A stretch of 24,768 nucleotides of DNA from UBA6215 sp964484255 (GTDB taxonomy: Bacteria; Omnitrophota; Gorgyraeia; Pluralincolimonadales; Pluralincolimonadaceae): contig CAZAEH010000021.1 in assembly GCA_964484255.1 (NCBI GenBank), forward strand, positions 1-24,768, read 5' to 3'. The number at the start of each line of letters is the position of its first letter. The first letter of the stretch is position 1. The notes beneath the pieces were generated by a model. That model made no database searches. It was not told the origin of the DNA and was given only the letters and a program-made list of their open reading frames with translations. This document shows, one piece after another, positions 5,108-14,400 of this stretch. Position numbers and translations under genes: made by a program.

Positions 5108-5638
5108 ATGGCAAAGAGGTGGTATGTAATACATACGCAGACCGGCGTAGAAGATAAGGTTAAAGCTTCCATAGAAAAGCGCGCCGAATCCGCTAATATG
5201 AAAGAAGCCATCTCACAGGTGCTTATACCTACGGAGCAGGTCTCGGAAGTTAAGGAAGGGAAGAAGAAGATATCGCAGAGGAAATTCTTTCCCGGATATG
5301 TCTTGGTGGAGATGGAACTTAATGATAATACGTGGTATCTGATCAAGAATACCACCGGTGTTACAGGTTTCATCGGCGCAAGGACAAAGCCGGTAGCATT
5401 GAGGGAAGATGAAGTCCAGTCTATCCTGAAGCAAAGCGAGGAAAGAAAGGTAAAGCCCGCTCCTAAGGTGATCTTCGAGAAGGGCGAGTCGGTCAGGGTG
5501 ACTGACGGACCGTTCACGAATTTTAACGGGGTAATAGAGGAAGTAAACCCGGATAAGGGTAAGTTAAAGGTATCAGTAACTATATTCGGTCGTTCAACGC
5601 CGGTAGAATTGGAATACTGGCAGGTAGAGAAACTGTAA
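5108..5638 (+). CDS. nusG: Transcription elongation/antitermination factor NusG
   Basis: A 176-residue NusG of normal length. The NGN domain (about 3-110), which binds the RNA polymerase clamp, contains RWYVIHTQTG at the start and FFPGYVLVEM (60-69). The C-terminal KOW domain (about 122-176) has GESVRVTDGPF and ends YWQVEKL; it contacts Rho or S10. No inserted domain is present. Encoding it next to rplK and, further on, rpoB, rpoC and rpsJ places the coupling factor with both of its partners. Only a weak Shine-Dalgarno (AAAG) precedes the ATG. Confidence 0.97.
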   Translation: MAKRWYVIHTQTGVEDKVKASIEKRAESANMKEAISQVLIPTEQVSEVKEGKKKISQRKFFPGYVLVEMELNDNTWYLIKNTTGVTGFIGARTKPVALREDEVQSILKQSEERKVKPAPKVIFEKGESVRVTDGPFTNFNGVIEEVNPDKGKLKVSVTIFGRSTPVELEYWQVEKL

Positions 5639-5639
5639 A

Positions 5640-6065
5640 ATGGCAAAGAAGATAACAGCAACTATCAAACTGTATTGCCCGGCAGGCCAGGCTAATCCCG
5701 CGCCTCCGGTAGGTCCCGCGCTGGGTCAGCACGGCGTAAACATAATGGAATTTTGCAAGAAGTTTAACGAGATGTCCAGGTCGCAGGAAGGTCTTATACT
5801 GCCGGTTGTCATCTCGGTTTACGAGGACAAATCATTCAGCTTCATCGTCAAAAGCCCGCCCTGTTCAGTGCTCCTTAAAAGGGCGTGTAATCTCGCAAAA
5901 GCCTCTGGAGTGCCTAACAAGGAGAAAGTAGCCAAGATAGGCAAAGACCAGGTCATTGAGATAGCGAAGGTGAAGATGAAAGACCTCAACACCGAGGATA
6001 TGGACGAGGCTATTAAGATCGTAGCCGGCACGGCGCGCAGCATGGGCATCGATGTTGAGGCATAA
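5640..6065 (+). CDS. rplK: 50S ribosomal protein L11
   Basis: A 141-residue L11, the standard length. The N-terminal domain starts AKKITATIKLYCPAG and contains the proline-rich NPAPPVGPALGQHGVNI segment that binds thiostrepton and the GTPase-associated rRNA. The C-terminal domain begins near KSPP and holds the VAKIGKDQVIEIAK and KDLNTEDMDEA blocks. It forms the base of the ribosomal stalk and is needed for RelA activation where RelA is present. The start codon comes one base after the nusG stop, so there is no space for an L1-binding leader between the genes. Confidence 0.97.
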   Translation: MAKKITATIKLYCPAGQANPAPPVGPALGQHGVNIMEFCKKFNEMSRSQEGLILPVVISVYEDKSFSFIVKSPPCSVLLKRACNLAKASGVPNKEKVAKIGKDQVIEIAKVKMKDLNTEDMDEAIKIVAGTARSMGIDVEA

Positions 6066-6078
6066 GGAAGAACCTAAC

Positions 6079-6771
6079 ATGGCAAGCAAGAGAGTAAAAG
6101 CATTTGAAGGTCTGGTAGATAAAAACAAGCGGTACTCCTTAAAGGAGGCCATCGCTATATTAAAGAAGGCCCCAAAGGCCAAGTTTGACGAATCGGTAGA
6201 TCTCGCCATCAAGCTTGATATAGATCCGAAACAGAGCGACCAGATGGTCAGAGGTACCGTGGTACTTCCGCACGGAACAGGTAAGACCAAAAGGGTTGCG
6301 GTCTTCTGCAAGGGTGAGGCCCAGCATAAAGCTAAAGATGCCGGTGCAGAGCATGTTGGTGCGGAGGACCTTATGGAGAAGGTTGCCAAAGGTTTTTTTG
6401 ATTTTGATGTTTGCGTAGCTACACCTGAGATGATGAGGGAGCTTAGCAAGCTCGGTAAGGTCCTTGGCCCGAAAGGCCTTATGCCTAATCCTAAGGCCGG
6501 CACTGTTACCGAAGACGTAGGAAAGGCGGTAAAAGAAGTAAAAGCGGGTAAGGTTGAGTTCAAGATGGACAAGATCTCCAACATTAATATATCGGTCGCG
6601 AAAGCCTCGTTCGATGACACTAAGATATATGATAACGCGTATACCCTTATTGAAGCGGTCCAGCACGCGAGGCCCGCGACATTGAAGGGTAACTACATCA
6701 GGTCTATAGCCATATCGACTACAATGGGTCCGGGAATCAGGCTGGACCTTTCGAATCTGGCAAGGGGTTAA
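6079..6771 (+). CDS. rplA: 50S ribosomal protein L1
   Basis: A 230-residue L1, the stalk protein at the ribosomal E site. The start is set at ATG 6079 (MASKRVKAFE) because AAGGAAG at 6064-6070, overlapping the rplK stop, lies 8 nt upstream and because L1 proteins begin this way. An in-frame ATG at 6052, inside rplK, would add nine unrelated residues and has no such site. Conserved blocks include VRGTVVLPHGTGK, KLGKVLGPKGLMPNPKAGTV and the C-terminal STTMGPGIRLD. In other bacteria L1 represses its own operon by binding the mRNA; no matching leader could be recognised here. Confidence 0.96.
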   Translation: MASKRVKAFEGLVDKNKRYSLKEAIAILKKAPKAKFDESVDLAIKLDIDPKQSDQMVRGTVVLPHGTGKTKRVAVFCKGEAQHKAKDAGAEHVGAEDLMEKVAKGFFDFDVCVATPEMMRELSKLGKVLGPKGLMPNPKAGTVTEDVGKAVKEVKAGKVEFKMDKISNINISVAKASFDDTKIYDNAYTLIEAVQHARPATLKGNYIRSIAISTTMGPGIRLDLSNLARG

Positions 6772-6777
6772 CGAAAG

Positions 6778-7308
6778 ATGGAAAAGTTAAGCCGTAAAGT
6801 AAAAGGATTGATGGTTGATGAGGTGGCGGGGCTTATAAAGAAGAACCCGTACCTCTTTTTCGTGAATTTCGAGAAGGTAAAGGCTTCAAAGACCGAGAAA
6901 CTCAGGAAAACCCTCAAAAAGTCGTCTTCTGAGCTGAAGGTTGTCAAGAGATCCATATTGAAGCTTGCTCTCAAAAAGCAGAAACTGGATCCTCTCTGCG
7001 ATCTCGCCGAAACCTCGTCCGCAGTGACTTTCTCAAAGGAAGATCCTACGAAGGCTTCAAAGATACTTTATGATTTTTCCAGGGTCGAGACCAACATGGC
7101 CATCAAAGGCGGTTACATGGACGGTCAGGTGCTGACCATGGACAATGTGAAGGAATTGGCCATGATGCCGGCTCGCGAAGTGATGCTCGCGAGGGTCGTC
7201 GGCGGCCTCCAAGCGCCGATATCGGGCCTGGTCAATGTGTTGAACGGCAATTTACAGAAACTCGTTATGGTGTTTAACGAGATTTCGAAGAAAAAAGAAA
7301 ACAAATAA
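6778..7308 (+). CDS. rplJ: 50S ribosomal protein L10
   Basis: A 176-residue L10 that anchors L7/L12 dimers to the GTPase centre. The N-terminal rRNA-binding domain runs to about residue 130, with KVVKRSILKLAL and AIKGGYMDGQVL. The C-terminal helix (about 140-172) carries the L7/L12 docking surface, including REVMLARVVGGLQAPISGLVNVLNG. AAGGGG (6762-6767) inside the end of rplA can serve as the Shine-Dalgarno. The gap from rplA is 6 nt, so the long L10-L12-binding leader found before rplJ in many bacteria cannot fit. Confidence 0.96.
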   Translation: MEKLSRKVKGLMVDEVAGLIKKNPYLFFVNFEKVKASKTEKLRKTLKKSSSELKVVKRSILKLALKKQKLDPLCDLAETSSAVTFSKEDPTKASKILYDFSRVETNMAIKGGYMDGQVLTMDNVKELAMMPAREVMLARVVGGLQAPISGLVNVLNGNLQKLVMVFNEISKKKENK

Positions 7309-7332
7309 AAACAGAAGGAGAGGGAGGCTAAG

Positions 7333-7749
7333 ATGACAGAATCAACAGAGAAAGTGGAACTTAGCAAGAAGTTGAGCGACATAATGAAGTCGGTAGAGGA
7401 GATGAGTGACCTCGAACTTTCAACGCTTGTTAAGGCTATGGAAGAGAAATTCGGTGTGAGCGCTGCGATGCCGGTGGCAGTAGCCGGAATGGCTGCGCCT
7501 GCCGCAGGTGGGGCACCTGCTGCCGCTGCCGAAGAGAAATCGACCTTTACCGTAGTACTGGCCGATTGCGGCGCCAACAAGATCAACGTTATCAAAGAGA
7601 TCCGCGCAGTCACGACCCTTGGCCTGAAAGAAGCTAAGGACCTCGCTGATTCAGCTCCGAAGCCGATAAAGGAGAACGTTCCGAAGGAAGAGGCTGAAAC
7701 GATAAAGAAGAAGCTTGAAGCGGCTGGAGCAAAAGTCGAACTCAAATAA
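7333..7749 (+). CDS. rplL: 50S ribosomal protein L7/L12
   Basis: A 138-residue stalk protein, slightly longer than the usual 120-130. The N-terminal dimerisation domain runs to about 45, followed by an Ala/Gly/Pro-rich hinge (about 46-67, AAPAAGGAPAAAAEE). The globular C-terminal domain has the factor-binding TTLGLKEAKDLADSAPKPIKE helix region and ends EAAGAKVELK. It recruits and stimulates EF-G and EF-Tu. A strong purine-rich site with GGAGG (7323-7327) precedes the ATG, the best Shine-Dalgarno of the rplKAJL group, which fits the several copies needed per ribosome. The 36-nt gap to rpoB shows no hairpin attenuator. Confidence 0.97.
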   Translation: MTESTEKVELSKKLSDIMKSVEEMSDLELSTLVKAMEEKFGVSAAMPVAVAGMAAPAAGGAPAAAAEEKSTFTVVLADCGANKINVIKEIRAVTTLGLKEAKDLADSAPKPIKENVPKEEAETIKKKLEAAGAKVELK

Positions 7750-7785
7750 CATAACGTGATATTTAACCAAATCCAGGGATAGCAT

Positions 7786-10700
7786 ATGGCTATTAAAAGG
7801 AAGAATTACGCTAAATTGCCTGAACTCTACGAGATGCCTAATCTCTTAGATATACAGGTGCGTTCTTACGAGGGTTTCCTCCAGGGTGACCTCCCGAAGT
7901 CCAAGAGGGAGATGAAGGGCCTTGAAGAGGTTTTCCACGAATTCTTCCCTATAGAGAACCCGGACGGTTCGTATAAACTCGAGTATGTGAGTTATTCCCT
8001 AGGGAAACCGAAATATGACGATTTCGAGTCGTTGAAACTGGGCATGACCTATGCCGTGCCTCTCAAGCTTAAGATCAGGCTTAAGGGCAAAAAAGATATA
8101 AAGGAACAGGAAGTCTATTTAGGCGAACTGCCTTTGATGACGAATACCGGTACCTTTATTATCAACGGTGATGAGAGGGTCATCGTAAGCCAGTTGCATC
8201 GTTCGCCAGGCGTATCATTCGAAGAGGAGACCCATCCCAACGGGAAAAAACTGTTCTCTGCAAGGATAATACCTTACAGGGGTTCCTGGATAGAGTTTGA
8301 ATTTGATGTCAACGATTGCCTCCACGCTGTCATAGACAGGCGCAAGAAGGTAGTAGCTACGGTCCTCCTGCGTGCCATGGGTTACTCTACGGACAGCGAT
8401 ATCCTTGATGCTTTTTGCGGCATAGAAACGAAAACCCTCAAGGAGAAACAGGACCTGAAGGACCTCGTCGGGCATACGATAGCCTCGGATGTCGCGGACG
8501 GGAAGACCGGAGAGGTCATAAACCTTAAGTATAAGAAGCTTGACAGGGACCTGGTTGAGAACCTTTGGGACAAACATCATGTAAGGACCATACAGATACT
8601 AAGGCAGGTATCTCCCGAAATAGAGCACACTCTGCAGAAAGACCACCTCAAGTCAAGGGATGAGGCTCTTATAGACATATATAGGAAGCTGCGCCCCGGA
8701 GACCCGGCGACGGTCGAATCGGCGCAGAACCTGATAAACAGGCTGTTCTTTGATCCGAAGAGATATGATCTTGGCCGTGTCGGAAGGCATATGATCAACA
8801 GGAAAGTAGGCCTTGATCTTCCCTTGGAACAGAGGACGGTCACTCCGCAGGATATGATAGCTATCATCAAATGCCTCATAAAGCTTAAGAACGGCGAAGG
8901 GGAGATAGATGATATTGACCACCTCGGCAACAGGCGTATCCGTACGGTGGGTGAGTTGCTCCAGAACCAATTCAGGATAGGCCTGGCCCGTCTTGAAAGG
9001 TCGATACGCGAAAGACTTTCGATATATGACCTTGAGAACGTAATGCCGCATAACCTTATCAACTCCAAACTTGTTTCAAGCGTCATAAGAGATTTCTTCG
9101 GACGTTCACAGTTGTCCCAGTTTATGGACCAGACCAACCCGTTGGCCGAGATGACCCACAAGCGCCGTTTAAGTGCCCTGGGCCCCGGCGGCCTCTCCAG
9201 AGAGAGGGCCGGTTTTGAGGTCCGCGATGTACACCATTCGCATTATGGCCGAATCTGCCCGATAGAGACGCCTGAAGGCCCGAATATCGGTCTTATAGCG
9301 TCACTTTGTACCTACGCTCAGATCAATGAATTCGGTTTCATCGAGACTCCTTACAGGAAGGCCGAAAAGGGCAGGACGACCGAAAAGATAGATTACCTTT
9401 CCGCTGATACGGAAGACAGATATATAATCGCGCAGGCAAATGCCAAACTTGATTCTTCAGGCAAATTCGTCGAAGGCGATGTACTTTGCAGAAGCAAGGG
9501 CGATTTCCCGCTTACCCCGAGGGAAAAGGTCGATTACATGGATGTAAGCCCGAGGCAGCTGGTTTCCATTGCCGCGAGCCTCATACCGTTCCTTGAGCAT
9601 GATGATGCGAACCGCGCCCTTATGGGTTCGAACATGCAGCGCCAGGCAGTCCCGTTGATGGTAACGGAAGCGCCGCTTATAGCCACAGGCATGGAGTACA
9701 GGGCCGCTAAGGATTCAGGGGCAGTTATAGTCGCCCAGGAAGACGGTATGGTCAAGTCCGTCCAAGCCGATGAAATAACCGTAGGTGATAAGACTTACAG
9801 GCTGCGTAAATTCATGCGTTCTAATGCCGATACATGCGTTAACCAGACACCTATTGTAAAGCTTGGCCAGAAAATAAAGAAGGGCGAGGTCATAGCGGAT
9901 GGTCCCGGCACCGATCAGGGTGAGCTTGCTCTAGGTAAGAATGTTCTGGTAGCGTTCATGCCTTGGAGAGGGTACAACTTCGAGGATGCCATCATCATCA
10001 GTGAAAAACTGGTAAAGGAAGATCTCTACACCTCTCTTCATATCGAAGAATTTGAAGTAGAAGCCCGCGATACCCGCCTTGGGAACGAGGAAGTTACGCG
10101 CGATATCCCGAATGTAAGCGAGGATGCCTTAAAGAACCTCGATGAGCACGGAATAGTAAGGATAGGCGCCGAGGTCGAGCCCGGGGATATACTTGTAGGT
10201 AAAGTGACCCCTAAGAGCGAGACGGAACTTTCTCCCGAGGAGAAACTCCTGCGTGCCATATTCGGAGAAAAGGCCGGCGATGTCAGGGACACTTCGCTTA
10301 CGGTCCCTCCGGGGGTTGAAGGCACTGTCGTTGAGGTCAAGGTCTTCAGCAGGAAAGGCGGCAAGTCCAAGACGAAGGAAGAGGTCCAGAAAGAGATACA
10401 CGAGACCGATAAAATAAAGAGGGAATTTGAGAGCCAAATAAGGAATATAGAAAAACAGAAGGCTCAGAAACTTTCCAAGATCCTTGTGGGGCAGAAACTT
10501 TCCGTCAGTCTTGTCGATGACGAGACCGGCGAAGTATTGATCCCCAAAGACAGGACTATAAGGCAGACCGATGTCAAGAAGCTCGAGAGGTGTGACCTCG
10601 ACAATGTAAAGCTCTCGGATGACAAAGAAGCCGAAGAAGAGATAAAGCACATAATCAAAATACTAGATGACCAGATAAATGAACTCGAGTATGAAGAAGA

Positions 10701-11487
10701 GCGTGAGATAGACAAGATAAAGAGAGGCGACGAGCTTCCTGCCGGAGTATTGAAGAAGGTTGTCGTGCTTGTTGCGACCAAGAGAAAGATACAGGTAGGC
10801 GATAAGATGGCCGGACGCCACGGTAATAAGGGTGTAGTTGCCAGGATAGTCCCGGAAGAGGATATGCCTTTCCTCCCGGACGGCACCGCGGTCGAGATCA
10901 TACTTAACCCTCTTGGTGTCCCCTCCCGTATGAACGTTGGCCAGATACTCGAGACCCATCTCGGTTGGGCCGCTAAAGCGCTCGGATTCCATGTTGAGTC
11001 TCCGGTCTTTGACGGGGCCAGGGAGGAAGAGATAAAGAAGGAACTTAAAGCCGCGGGACTTCCCGAGGACGGCAGAGTAGTCCTCTACGATGGATTGAGC
11101 GGAAGACCGTTTGACCAGAAAGTCACGGTAGGCTACATATATATGATGAAATTGATCCACCTTGTGGACGAAAAGATACACGCGCGTTCCATAGGTCCGT
11201 ATTCACTTGTCACCCAGCAGCCTCTCGGCGGTAAGGCGCAGTTCGGCGGCCAGAGATTCGGCGAAATGGAAGTCTGGGCGCTTGAGGCCTATGGCGCGGC
11301 GTTTACATTGCAGGAACTTTTGACGGTCAAATCGGACGACGTTGTCGGACGTACAAGGATATACGAAGCCATAGTCAAGGGCGAGAACGCTTTGCAGCCG
11401 GGGACTCCCGAGTCTTTCAATGTATTGCTGAAAGAGCTCCAGAGCCTTTGCCTTGACGTGAGGACGGAGAAGAATAATGCAAAATAA
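7786..11487 (+). CDS. rpoB: DNA-directed RNA polymerase subunit beta
   Basis: A 1,233-residue beta subunit. The rifampicin-binding region is recognisable at about 440-466 (SQFMDQTNPLAEMTHKRR); D448, H458, R461 and S463 correspond to E. coli D516, H526, R529 and S531 and are wild type, so a rifampicin-sensitive enzyme is predicted from these positions. T450 and A454 replace E. coli N518 and S522. The active-site lysines lie in GDKMAGRHGNKG at K1007 and K1015. A charged coiled-coil-like stretch (about 865-1000) precedes them. The C-terminus (GEMEVWALEAYGAA) is the conserved clamp-contacting end. AGGGAT precedes ATG 7786. The 3' end overlaps rpoC by 11 nt, favouring balanced synthesis. Confidence 0.98.
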   Translation: MAIKRKNYAKLPELYEMPNLLDIQVRSYEGFLQGDLPKSKREMKGLEEVFHEFFPIENPDGSYKLEYVSYSLGKPKYDDFESLKLGMTYAVPLKLKIRLKGKKDIKEQEVYLGELPLMTNTGTFIINGDERVIVSQLHRSPGVSFEEETHPNGKKLFSARIIPYRGSWIEFEFDVNDCLHAVIDRRKKVVATVLLRAMGYSTDSDILDAFCGIETKTLKEKQDLKDLVGHTIASDVADGKTGEVINLKYKKLDRDLVENLWDKHHVRTIQILRQVSPEIEHTLQKDHLKSRDEALIDIYRKLRPGDPATVESAQNLINRLFFDPKRYDLGRVGRHMINRKVGLDLPLEQRTVTPQDMIAIIKCLIKLKNGEGEIDDIDHLGNRRIRTVGELLQNQFRIGLARLERSIRERLSIYDLENVMPHNLINSKLVSSVIRDFFGRSQLSQFMDQTNPLAEMTHKRRLSALGPGGLSRERAGFEVRDVHHSHYGRICPIETPEGPNIGLIASLCTYAQINEFGFIETPYRKAEKGRTTEKIDYLSADTEDRYIIAQANAKLDSSGKFVEGDVLCRSKGDFPLTPREKVDYMDVSPRQLVSIAASLIPFLEHDDANRALMGSNMQRQAVPLMVTEAPLIATGMEYRAAKDSGAVIVAQEDGMVKSVQADEITVGDKTYRLRKFMRSNADTCVNQTPIVKLGQKIKKGEVIADGPGTDQGELALGKNVLVAFMPWRGYNFEDAIIISEKLVKEDLYTSLHIEEFEVEARDTRLGNEEVTRDIPNVSEDALKNLDEHGIVRIGAEVEPGDILVGKVTPKSETELSPEEKLLRAIFGEKAGDVRDTSLTVPPGVEGTVVEVKVFSRKGGKSKTKEEVQKEIHETDKIKREFESQIRNIEKQKAQKLSKILVGQKLSVSLVDDETGEVLIPKDRTIRQTDVKKLERCDLDNVKLSDDKEAEEEIKHIIKILDDQINELEYEEEREIDKIKRGDELPAGVLKKVVVLVATKRKIQVGDKMAGRHGNKGVVARIVPEEDMPFLPDGTAVEIILNPLGVPSRMNVGQILETHLGWAAKALGFHVESPVFDGAREEEIKKELKAAGLPEDGRVVLYDGLSGRPFDQKVTVGYIYMMKLIHLVDEKIHARSIGPYSLVTQQPLGGKAQFGGQRFGEMEVWALEAYGAAFTLQELLTVKSDDVVGRTRIYEAIVKGENALQPGTPESFNVLLKELQSLCLDVRTEKNNAK

Positions 11488-14400
11488 CGATATTCTCGCA
11501 GCAGCCAAAGAATCATCGAAGAAGACAGATGCTTTCCTTAAGCCCCGTGAAAAGGTTATGGAAGAACCTGTCAGTTTTGATGTCATAAGCATAAAGATAG
11601 CTTCTGGTGAGACCATACGTTCGTGGTCGCGCGGCGAGGTGAAAAAGCCGGAGACCATCAACTACAGGACCCTGAAACCGGAAAAAGACGGCCTGTTCTG
11701 CGAAAAGATATTCGGCCCTACGAAGGACTGGGAGTGCAATTGCGGAAAGTATAAGAGGATAAAATATAAAGGCATAATCTGCGACAGGTGCGGCGTTGAG
11801 GTGACCCTTTCGAAAGTAAGGCGTGAAAGGATGGGCCACATAGAGCTTGCCGCCCCGGTCTCGCACATATGGTTCTTCAAAGCCATGCCAAGCAGGATGG
11901 GCGCTCTGCTTGACCTCAACCTTAGGGACCTCGAAAGGATACTTTATTACGAGGAGTATATAGTAACCGACCCGGGCGAATCCCAGCTGAAAAAGAAACA
12001 GCTTTTGACCGAGGAACAGTACCAGGAGGCCCTTGACAAGTACGGCCATAAGTTCACCGCGAAGATGGGAGCCGAGGCAATAAGGGAGCTCATCAGGGAA
12101 CTTGACCTGGATAAAATGTCGGTAAAACTCCATGCTGACCTTAAGAAAGCCAAGGCAGACCAGTCCCAGAAGAAGATCGCCAAGGTCCTCAAGATCGTAG
12201 AGAATTTCAGGAAGTCGGGCAATAAGCCGGAATGGATGATAATGGACATAATCCCGGTATTGCCTCCGGACCTAAGGCCGCTTGTCCCGTTAGACGGCGG
12301 AAGATTTGCCACCAGCGATCTCAATGACCTCTACAGGAGGGTCATAAACAGGAATAACCGTCTTAAGAAATTACTCGAGCTTAAGGCTCCCGAGATAATC
12401 ATACGCAACGAGAAGAGGATGCTCCAGGAAGCCGTTGATGCGCTCTTTGACAACGGCCGCCATGGCAGGCCTGTATTGGGTCCCGGCAACCGTCCGCTCA
12501 AGTCCCTGAGTGATATGCTTAAAGGCAAGCAGGGACGTTTCCGCCAGAACCTTCTCGGAAAACGTGTAGATTATTCCGGCCGTTCGGTCATTGTTGTCGG
12601 CCCTGAGCTCAAACTTAACCAGTGCGGTCTACCGAAAAAGATGGCGCTCGAACTCTTCGAGCCGTTTATAATAAGGAAATTAAGGGAACAGGGATTTGTC
12701 CATACCATAAAGAGCGCGAAGAAGATGGTCGAGAAGGCCCGCCTCGAGGTATGGGATATACTTGACGAGGTAATAAAGGAACATCCGGTCCTGCTTAACC
12801 GCGCCCCGACGCTGCATAGGCTTGGTATCCAGGCGTTCGAGCCGATACTTATCGAGGGCAAGGCTATCAGGATACATCCGCTCGTCTGCACTGCGTTCAA
12901 CGCGGACTTCGACGGCGACCAGATGGCCGTTCATGTCCCGCTTTCCATAGAGGCCCAGATGGAATCCCGTCTGTTAATGCTCTCTACGAATAATATTTTC
13001 TCGCCTGCGAACGGCAACCCGATCACTACACCGACGCAGGATATAGTCCTTGGTTGTTTCTATCTTACCAAGGATAAGGAAGGGGCGAAGGGCGAAGGGA
13101 AGATGTTCAGCGATAAGGACGAAGCCCTTGTCGCTTACGAGGACGGCCAGATCGCTCTACACGCCAGGATAAAGGTAAGGATAGAAGGAAAGATAACCGA
13201 AACGACGGTTGGGCGCGTGATATTCAACAACGTTTTCCCGCATGATTTCGCGTTCGTCAATGCTGCGATGAGCAAGTCGGAGCTTGGCGGTGTCATATCG
13301 AATATACACAAGCAGTTCGGCCACAATAAGACCGTAGAGATACTCGATAAACTTAAGAAGATGGGTTTTGAGTATGCCACGATAGCAGGTATCTCGATAG
13401 CCGTAGATGACTTACATGTGCCGAAGGACAAGGAGAAGCTTATAAGAGAGGCCCGCGAAGAGGTCCTTCATGTTGAGGGCCAGTACAGGAAAGGCCTCAT
13501 AACCGACGGCGAAAGGTATAACAACGTTATCGATATCTGGACCAGCACGACCGACAGGATATCGGATAAGATATTCGAGGAGCTTGACCCTTTCAACCCG
13601 ATATTCATGATGGCGAACTCGGGTGCCAGGGGTTCGAAACAGCAGATCAGGCAGCTTGCCGGCATGAGAGGCCTTATGGCCAAGCCGTCAGGCGAGATCA
13701 TAGAGAGCCCGATCACCGCGAATTTCCGCGAAGGGCTGACGGTGCTCGAATACTTCATATCGACTCACGGCGCCAGGAAAGGTCTTGCCGATACAGCCCT
13801 TAAGACAGCCGATTCGGGCTACCTTACCAGGAGGCTTGTCGATGTAGCGCAGGATGTCATAATTAACGAAGATGATTGCGGTACCCTTAACGGTATCTTT
13901 GTGAGCGCCATAATCGAAGGCGACGAAGTTGTCGTATCGCTCAAGGAGAGGATCGTAGGGAGGGTAGCGCTTGATAATATTGTCGATATTATAACCGATG
14001 AGGTTATTGTCGCGGCAGGTGAACAGATAAATGAAGATGCCGCCGAAAGGATAGAACAGGCCGGCATCGAGAGGATACGTATCAGGTCGGTATTGACCTG
14101 TGAATCGAAGCACGGCGTATGCGCCAAGTGCTACGGACGCAATCTTGCGAACGGCAGGATGGTGGAGCTCGGCGAAGCAATAGGTATCATAGCCGCGCAG
14201 TCCATCGGAGAACCCGGAACTCAGCTTACGATGAGAACGTTCCACATTGGCGGTACCGCCTACCGAGTCGTTGCACAGTCCTTCATAAAGGCGAAAAACA
14301 AGGGTATAGTCAAGTATCACAGCCTTAAGGTTGCCGAGAAGGAAAAGGGTTTTGTGGTGCTTAACAGGAACGGCCAGGTTTCTATCAATGATGAAGCTGG

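Noticed and set aside
6052..6078. Upstream in-frame ATG for rplA
   Set aside because: It lies inside the end of rplK and adds residues not found in L1 proteins; the ATG at 6079 has AAGGAAG upstream and the canonical N-terminus.
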